Of a stretch of DNA of 64,000 nucleotides, positions 59,617 to 64,000 are shown piece by piece (the first letter of the stretch is position 1; each line of letters opens with the position of its first letter). The notes under the pieces were generated by a model. It was not told the origin of the DNA. It made no database searches and worked only from the letters and a program-made list of their open reading frames with translations. The position numbers and the translations under genes are program-made. This DNA is from Rhodoferax lacus (GTDB lineage Bacteria > Pseudomonadota > Gammaproteobacteria > Burkholderiales > Burkholderiaceae_C): contig NZ_QFZK01000012.1 in NCBI RefSeq assembly GCF_003415675.1, positions 1-64,000 of the forward strand, read 5' to 3'.

Positions 59617-59980
59617 AGGGCTGCGCCTCTCCACCGGCACCGCTGTGCACATCCCACACACCGGGCTCATCCGCCGGGGGCACCAGGATCCAGGTCTCGC
59701 GGTTCTCGGACACGGGGTCCACCGGAACACGCGCAAGGTAGCGGCGGCTGACCAGTTCTTCCAGGCTCTCGGGGTAGCGGCCGGTGTCGCCATGGAACTT
59801 GTCGATGCTGTCACGCAGCACCACCAGGGTCTCGCGCAGCGCGGCCTCGCGGGCGCGGTCCAGGTGGTTGAAGTAGCGCGGTGCGGCAATGCTCAGTAGC
59901 AGGGCGATGATGGCCATGACCACCATCAGTTCAATCAGCGTAAAGCCGCGCCGTACCGGGCTGTGACGTGGTGGCTGCAT
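59603..59980 (-). CDS. GspG/GspH-like pseudopilin
   Basis: This 125-residue prepilin-like protein has a short basic leader, processing site R-R-G and GFTLIELMVVMAIIALLLS helix with Glu+5. The C-terminal part (GDTGRYPESLEELVSRRYL and VPVDPVSENRETW) resembles GspG-type major pseudopilins. It is cleaved and N-methylated by a prepilin peptidase in such systems; none is in the window. One bp separates it from the preceding pseudopilin gene. Confidence 0.85.
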   Translation of the reverse strand: MQPPRHSPVRRGFTLIELMVVMAIIALLLSIAAPRYFNHLDRAREAALRETLVVLRDSIDKFHGDTGRYPESLEELVSRRYLARVPVDPVSENRETWILVPPADEPGVWDVHSGAGGEAQPYADW

Positions 59981-59981
59981 G

Positions 59982-60473
59982 TCACCAATCCCGCAGAGGG
60001 GTGCCGTTCAGGCCCACGCGCTCGGAGCGTGAATACACGTCAAACACGTCTTCGCCCTCGCTGGGCATGTCGGGCGCGCTGGCGTAGGAGCGCTTGCCCC
60101 AGGTGGCGGCTGCGGGCACGTTGGCATCGGCAAAGAACGGGTCACGCGGCAGGCGGCGCAGGAAATATATTTTGGCCTTGTTGGGGTTTTTGGCGTCCAC
60201 CACACCGGCCTCCAGTTCTTCCAGCGTTCGGGGGTAGCCCGTTCCGTCTGCACGGCGAGCCACTTTGCCGCTGTCGCTGGCGCGCTTGTAGGCATCGAGC
60301 GCCTCGCGGATCTGGCGCAGGTTGCTGCGCAACTCGCCTTCGCGCAGGCGCTGCACGCTCAGGGTACCCAGCGGCGTGGCCACCAGCGCCAGGACGCCAA
60401 TGATCGCAACCGTCACCACCAGCTCGATCAGGGTGAAGCCGCCGACACGTTTGCTGGATGCCTGCTGCTTCAT
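59982..60473 (-). CDS. GspG-like pseudopilin
   Basis: This 163-residue pseudopilin has leader MKQQASSKRVG and GFTLIELVVTVAIIGVLALV helix with Glu+5. Its body includes GYPRTLEELEAGV, FLRRLPRDPFF and a C-terminal EDVFDVYSRSERVGLNGT, similar to GspG calcium-loop regions. It is probably the main subunit of the pseudopilus. It overlaps the secretin gene by 4 bp. Confidence 0.87.
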   Translation of the reverse strand: MKQQASSKRVGGFTLIELVVTVAIIGVLALVATPLGTLSVQRLREGELRSNLRQIREALDAYKRASDSGKVARRADGTGYPRTLEELEAGVVDAKNPNKAKIYFLRRLPRDPFFADANVPAAATWGKRSYASAPDMPSEGEDVFDVYSRSERVGLNGTPLRDW

Positions 60474-62539
60474 TGCGCCACGGGTTGCAGAGTCACGCTG
60501 GAAGGCGGCATGGCCTGCGGCGCGTTGGACGCTGCCTCAACCGGCGCTGCCGGTGCCGTCTCGACCACCACGGGCGTCATGTCAAAGGGATGCATGGAGG
60601 CAATGTCCTGCACACCTTCGGGCAATTCCACAGGCACCGCTTCTCGGCCTCTTGCCGGCGGTGTATCCCGCGGTCCACCCGGTGGGTTGGACGACAGGGA
60701 CAGTGCCCGTGGCTCGGCCTTTTGCAGCTGAAGCGCTGGCCGATAGCCCACCGAACTCTCTGAGCCCGCCGGCACATTCAGACCCGCGCCTTGCGGCTGC
60801 GCCAGGTTGCGCACAATGTGCGGCGTGATCAGCAAAATGATTTCCGTCTTGTTCTTGGAGTCGCTCTGGCTGGAGAACAAACGGCCCAAGCCGGGAATGT
60901 CGCCCAGGCCCGGCAGGCGGTTGGCGCTGCTGCGCTCCTCGTCGCTGATCAGTCCGGCCAGCACCTGCGTCTCACCATTCTTCAGGCGCAGCGAAGTGGC
61001 CGCCGTGCGCGTGCCAATCTGGTAGGCCTGCGAACCGGCGGGGCCGGATATTTCCTTGACGATGCTGCTCACCTCCAGCCCCACCTTGATGCCCACTTCG
61101 TCATCCAGGTAGACATTGGGTTCCACATCGAGCTTCAGGCCCACATCCAGAAACGATACCGAGGCCGATACGCCCACGTTGGCGGTGGAGGTGGTGGTGA
61201 ACACTGGCAGCTTGTCACCGATGTGGATCTTGGCCTTCTCGCGGTTCTTCACGCGGATGCGCGGGTTGGCCAGCATGTTGCCATCGCCCACCTGGTTCTT
61301 CAGGTTCAGCATCAGGCCGGGGTTGGCTACAAAGGCGGTCAGACCGGCTGCATTGTTGAGGTCGATATAGCCAGCGGCCAAGCCGCCGCCCAGTGTGGTG
61401 CTGGACTGGGAAACGCTGCCGTTGACGATGGTTGAATTGGTGCTGGGTGTCAGCAGGCCATAGCCCACCTGGTCCGGAAAGCGCAGGCCCAGCTCCCGCA
61501 GCTTGCTGCGCGAGAGCTCCAGCACCTCCACATCCAGCATCACCTCGGGTTCGGCAATGTCCAGTGACGCAATCAGCTGCTCGGCCAGGCGCACAGCGTC
61601 CGGCGTGTCCTTGATGACCAGCAGGTTGAGCTTCTCGTCCATGAAGATGTCTTTGGTCTTGACGATCAGGCGCACCAAGGCCTGTGCCTGCTTCACATCG
61701 GCATTGGCCAAGTAGAAGCTGCGCGTCACCAGGTCCACATAATCCTTGGCCTTGACGGGTGTGTTGGGGTAAATCAGCACCGAGTTTTCATTCAACACCT
61801 TGCGTTCGAGCTGGTTGGTGGTGAGGATGAGCTTGAGCAAATCGTCCATGCTGGTGTCGCGCACAAAGATGGTGATCTTGGTGTCTGAGCGCACATCCTT
61901 GTCCAGCACGAAGTTCAGGCCCGAGCTGCGGGCCATCACCTCAAACACGGTCTTGAGCGGCGTGTCGCGGAACTCCAGCGTCAGCGGCTTGGAGAAGCTG
62001 GACTTGAGTGTGGGTGCCGCCACTTCGGCCCGGGCTGCCTTGTCGCGCAGGCCGCTGAGCATGGCGCGGGCCTGGCTGTGGTTGGGGCTCTCGGCCACCA
62101 CGGCGCGCAGCAGGCGTTCGGCGGCAGTCGCGTTGTTGGCGTCTATCAGTTTGCTGGCCTCTTGCACGCTGGCTTCCAGGCGCTGCTGCACCACCAGGTC
62201 GGCCAGGCCTTCGCGGGCGCGCGGGTTGTTGGCATCAAAGGCCTGCACACGGCGGTACAGCGCCTGGGCCTGCGCGGTGCGGCGTGCGGCACGTTCTGCA
62301 TCGGCCGCTACCAGCAACTGGTTGGCGGCTGTATCGCGCTGGCGGAAATATTCGGCGCGCACTTCGTGGTCTTCGGGGAATTCGCGGGTGGCGCGTTCGA
62401 GCTGCAGCACGCCCTCTTCCACACGGCCTTCGGCAAACAGTTGTTTGCTGTCACGCACGGCGGTGTTGCTGGCACAACCCGAAAGCAGGAGCAGGCAGGC
62501 GCAAGTGATCAGGGCCAGGGAGTGGGGTACGGTTTTCAA
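60470..62539 (-). CDS. TPR-secretin lipoprotein (GspD/MshL-like)
   Basis: This 689-residue outer-membrane secretin has a lipoprotein signal ending LLSGC, a TPR-like helical region (about 35-165), an STN/N0 domain (LTLEFRDTPLKTVFEVMARS), a NolW-type N domain, and the secretin core (about 400-580, with VMLDVEVLEL, GDKLPVFTTTSTANVG, and LRLKNGETQVLAGLI). It forms the outer-membrane gate for folded exoproteins or a pilus. The N-terminal TPR and lipid anchor resemble MSHA-type MshL plus MshN functions joined, rather than classical GspD. It overlaps both neighbours by 4 bp. Confidence 0.88.
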   Translation of the reverse strand: MKTVPHSLALITCACLLLLSGCASNTAVRDSKQLFAEGRVEEGVLQLERATREFPEDHEVRAEYFRQRDTAANQLLVAADAERAARRTAQAQALYRRVQAFDANNPRAREGLADLVVQQRLEASVQEASKLIDANNATAAERLLRAVVAESPNHSQARAMLSGLRDKAARAEVAAPTLKSSFSKPLTLEFRDTPLKTVFEVMARSSGLNFVLDKDVRSDTKITIFVRDTSMDDLLKLILTTNQLERKVLNENSVLIYPNTPVKAKDYVDLVTRSFYLANADVKQAQALVRLIVKTKDIFMDEKLNLLVIKDTPDAVRLAEQLIASLDIAEPEVMLDVEVLELSRSKLRELGLRFPDQVGYGLLTPSTNSTIVNGSVSQSSTTLGGGLAAGYIDLNNAAGLTAFVANPGLMLNLKNQVGDGNMLANPRIRVKNREKAKIHIGDKLPVFTTTSTANVGVSASVSFLDVGLKLDVEPNVYLDDEVGIKVGLEVSSIVKEISGPAGSQAYQIGTRTAATSLRLKNGETQVLAGLISDEERSSANRLPGLGDIPGLGRLFSSQSDSKNKTEIILLITPHIVRNLAQPQGAGLNVPAGSESSVGYRPALQLQKAEPRALSLSSNPPGGPRDTPPARGREAVPVELPEGVQDIASMHPFDMTPVVVETAPAAPVEAASNAPQAMPPSSVTLQPVAQ

Positions 62540-63072
62540 TTGGCGCTTCCGAATGTGAGACGCTGCTTTTCATTGAGCGGCAAGTAGACAAAGGTCATGT
62601 CGGTCGGGGTGATGCTTTCCACCCTGTAGCTGGGCAAACTGTCGCCCACATGCAGCACATGGTTGCGCGTGCCCTGGCTGACAAAGACGGTGACGGCCGC
62701 GCCGTCTTGCGACTTGCCCAGGTAGGCAAAGGGCAGCGCCGGTGCGCGCGGTGGGGGTGGCGGCGCGGCTTTGACGGGCACCACCGGCGGCAGCCAGCTG
62801 TGCACGGCAAAGGCATTGGCCTTGGTGTGGTGCATGCGGGCGGTGCCCGTCGCATGGTCCTGCAACGCAGCCTGCACGGCAGCGGGCTCGGACGCGCGGG
62901 CTTGGGGTGCGGCGGCGGCACGTGTGCGCGTGCCGTCTGCAGATGCACTGGCATCGGCTTGGCTATCGCCCTGTGTGTCGGCATCGTTGTGCTGCCACGG
63001 CAGATCCAACACCGAGGCGGCCAGGGTGAGCGCAAACAGGGCGCCCAGAAAGAGGTGGCGGCGGTTCATCAT
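62536..63072 (-). CDS. PilP/GspC-like periplasmic linker
   Basis: This 178-residue protein has an N-terminal membrane anchor (HLFLGALFALTLAASVLDL), a low-complexity Ala/Asp/Gln spacer, a proline-rich segment (PVKAAPPPPPRAP) and a small beta domain (YLGKSQDGAAVTVF, VHVGDSLP-like region, FVYLPLNEKQRLTFG) like the homology region of GspC/PilP/MshK. It probably connects the inner-membrane platform to the secretin N0 domain. It overlaps the PilO-like gene by one base. Confidence 0.75.
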   Translation of the reverse strand: MMNRRHLFLGALFALTLAASVLDLPWQHNDADTQGDSQADASASADGTRTRAAAAPQARASEPAAVQAALQDHATGTARMHHTKANAFAVHSWLPPVVPVKAAPPPPPRAPALPFAYLGKSQDGAAVTVFVSQGTRNHVLHVGDSLPSYRVESITPTDMTFVYLPLNEKQRLTFGSAN

Positions 63073-63614
63073 CAGGGTGAGCGCAAAAAGACGGTGAAGC
63101 GGGCACGTGCATCCAGCACATCCACGGCGGCATCGTCGCGCTTGAGGCTGAGGTCATCGAGTGCGGCGTGGGGCAAGGTGTTCATCACCTCGCTCAGCCA
63201 GGCATGCAGGTGCACATAGTCGGCGCGCAGCGGCACGCTGATCTGGTAGCGCAGCAAGGGGCCTGTGCCTTGGCGGGTGACGCGGTATTCGGCCGTCACC
63301 AAAGCCACCTTGTGGCGCGCAGCGGCGCGGTTCAACACGCCAATGGCTTCCACGGCTTCGGTGGCATCGGGCAGCGTGGCGTAGAAGGCGGCCTGGCGCT
63401 GGGCTTTTTCTTCGCCGGCCTGTGGCTTTTGCACCTGGGCCTGGCGCTTGGCACTCAGCGCGTCATGCAGCTCTGCATTGCGCACATGCAGGCCGTCCAC
63501 CCACGCCCATTGCAGGCCCAGGGCCAGCACCAGCAAAGCCAAGCCGGCAGCGGCCAACCAGCCCTGGCGTTGCAGTTGGTAGCGCAGGTGCGCCAGGATC
63601 AGGGCGCTGTTCAT
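63072..63614 (-). CDS. PilO/GspM-like platform protein
   Basis: This 180-residue bitopic inner-membrane protein has one helix (about 20-38, WLAAAGLALLVLALGLQW), a coiled coil with LSAKRQAQVQKPQAGEEKA, and a ferredoxin-like C-terminal domain (YQISVPLRADYVHLHAWL), as in PilO/GspM/MshJ. It pairs with the PilN-like protein encoded just upstream. The start is the Met of MNSALILAH, overlapping the previous gene by 4 bp. Confidence 0.75.
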   Translation of the reverse strand: MNSALILAHLRYQLQRQGWLAAAGLALLVLALGLQWAWVDGLHVRNAELHDALSAKRQAQVQKPQAGEEKAQRQAAFYATLPDATEAVEAIGVLNRAAARHKVALVTAEYRVTRQGTGPLLRYQISVPLRADYVHLHAWLSEVMNTLPHAALDDLSLKRDDAAVDVLDARARFTVFLRSP

Positions 63615-64000
63615 GGTGTGGCGCTCCAGCTGGCGTCCAGCGAAAAGCGCAGCACCTTTTGCGTGCCCGAAAGCTTTTCTTCCTGGCCGGTGAGGTAGAC
63701 CTTTTTCAGCGCGGGAGACTGGCGCAGCTTCTTCACATAGGCCAGGGCCTGCTCCATGGTCTTGGCATCTGCCACCAGGTGCAGGCTGCCCGCAGCAGCC
63801 TGCACGTCCACACTGATCAGGGCTACGTCTTTTACGCGGGTGTCTTCGATGGTGTGCAGCAGGGCGTCCCACGGGCGGTGCAGTTGCGCGTCGATTTGCG
63901 AGGCGGATTGGGCGTCCTCGCGGGCCAGCGGTGCCACGGCCACGGTGGGCGCTGCGCGGGTCTTGTTGGGTTTGGCTGCGCGTTCCAGGCGCGCCTGGCG
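63611..64000 (-). CDS. PilN/GspL-like platform protein, 5' end outside the window
   Basis: The frame is open to the window edge, so this is the C-terminal part only (about 129 residues visible). The region with IDAQLHRPWDALLHTIEDT, VKDVALISVDVQAAAGSLHL and AYVKKLRQSPALKKVYLTGQ resembles the periplasmic domain of PilN/MshI/GspL. Further genes of the same operon (ATPase, platform GspF/PilC) are expected upstream, beyond position 64000. Confidence 0.72.
   Translation of the reverse strand, partial: RQARLERAAKPNKTRAAPTVAVAPLAREDAQSASQIDAQLHRPWDALLHTIEDTRVKDVALISVDVQAAAGSLHLVADAKTMEQALAYVKKLRQSPALKKVYLTGQEEKLSGTQKVLRFSLDASWSATP

Overview
The window is GC-rich and looks like a chromosomal segment of a betaproteobacterium, most likely Burkholderiales/Comamonadaceae (Rhodoferax/Polaromonas-like). 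This is inferred from protein style (LplT, ZntB, UbiB, DUF3297, an EpsA-type LuxR regulator, PEP-CTERM tail), not from a database search. No rRNA, tRNA or CRISPR array was seen.

Layout. (1) 1-2.1 kb is an accessory patch: two minus-strand genes separated by an attC-like integron recombination site, one encoding a HEPN/AbiU2-like protein, followed by a palindrome and a strong 19-bp hairpin. (2) 2.2-14.2 kb is mostly housekeeping, with a lipid theme: a small membrane protein, a membrane-anchored class III aminotransferase divergent from a phosphatidylserine decarboxylase, a GT4 glycosyltransferase, an EAL-GGDEF protein, the lysophospholipid flippase LplT, a ZntB/CorA transporter, UbiB, DUF3297 and a sugar-phosphate mutarotase. 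(3) 14.4-22.9 kb is a plus-strand operon for D-Ala-D-Ala (or related D-peptide) scavenging: MurR/RpiR regulator, five-part oligopeptide ABC transporter, D-amino-acid dehydrogenase and the VanX/DdpX dipeptidase. (4) 22.9-23.7 kb is a scar with an IS3-type orfA remnant and a short fossil of an rhaK-like 3' end. (5) 23.7-34.8 kb is a complete L-rhamnose catabolic operon, rhaD-rhaI-rhaS-rhaT-rhaP-rhaQ-rhaM-rhaK (minus strand), with a divergent LysR-type regulator. (6) 35-37 kb holds a histone-H1-like protein, a PAP2 phosphatase, a small ORF and a low-molecular-weight phosphatase homologue whose catalytic Cys is Ser.

(7) 37-64 kb is an almost unbroken 27-kb minus-strand block and the most interesting part. 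Reading in the direction of transcription: a tightly overlapping MSHA/type-II-secretion-like operon (PilN-, PilO/GspM- and PilP/GspC-like proteins, a TPR-secretin lipoprotein, three pseudopilins) ending in an EpsA-type LuxR regulator; a PEP-CTERM protein; a cysteine-rich secreted PstS-like binding protein; a two-partner secretion pair (TpsB and a 3434-residue TpsA); a DUF2341-LamG-ExbB fusion, ExbD and a TonB-like protein; a large porin; an ankyrin lipoprotein; a periplasmic coiled-coil protein; and a DsbC-like isomerase. I infer one envelope-spanning system for building a surface layer or adhesin and capturing an extracellular ligand. The set as a whole does not match a named system I know.
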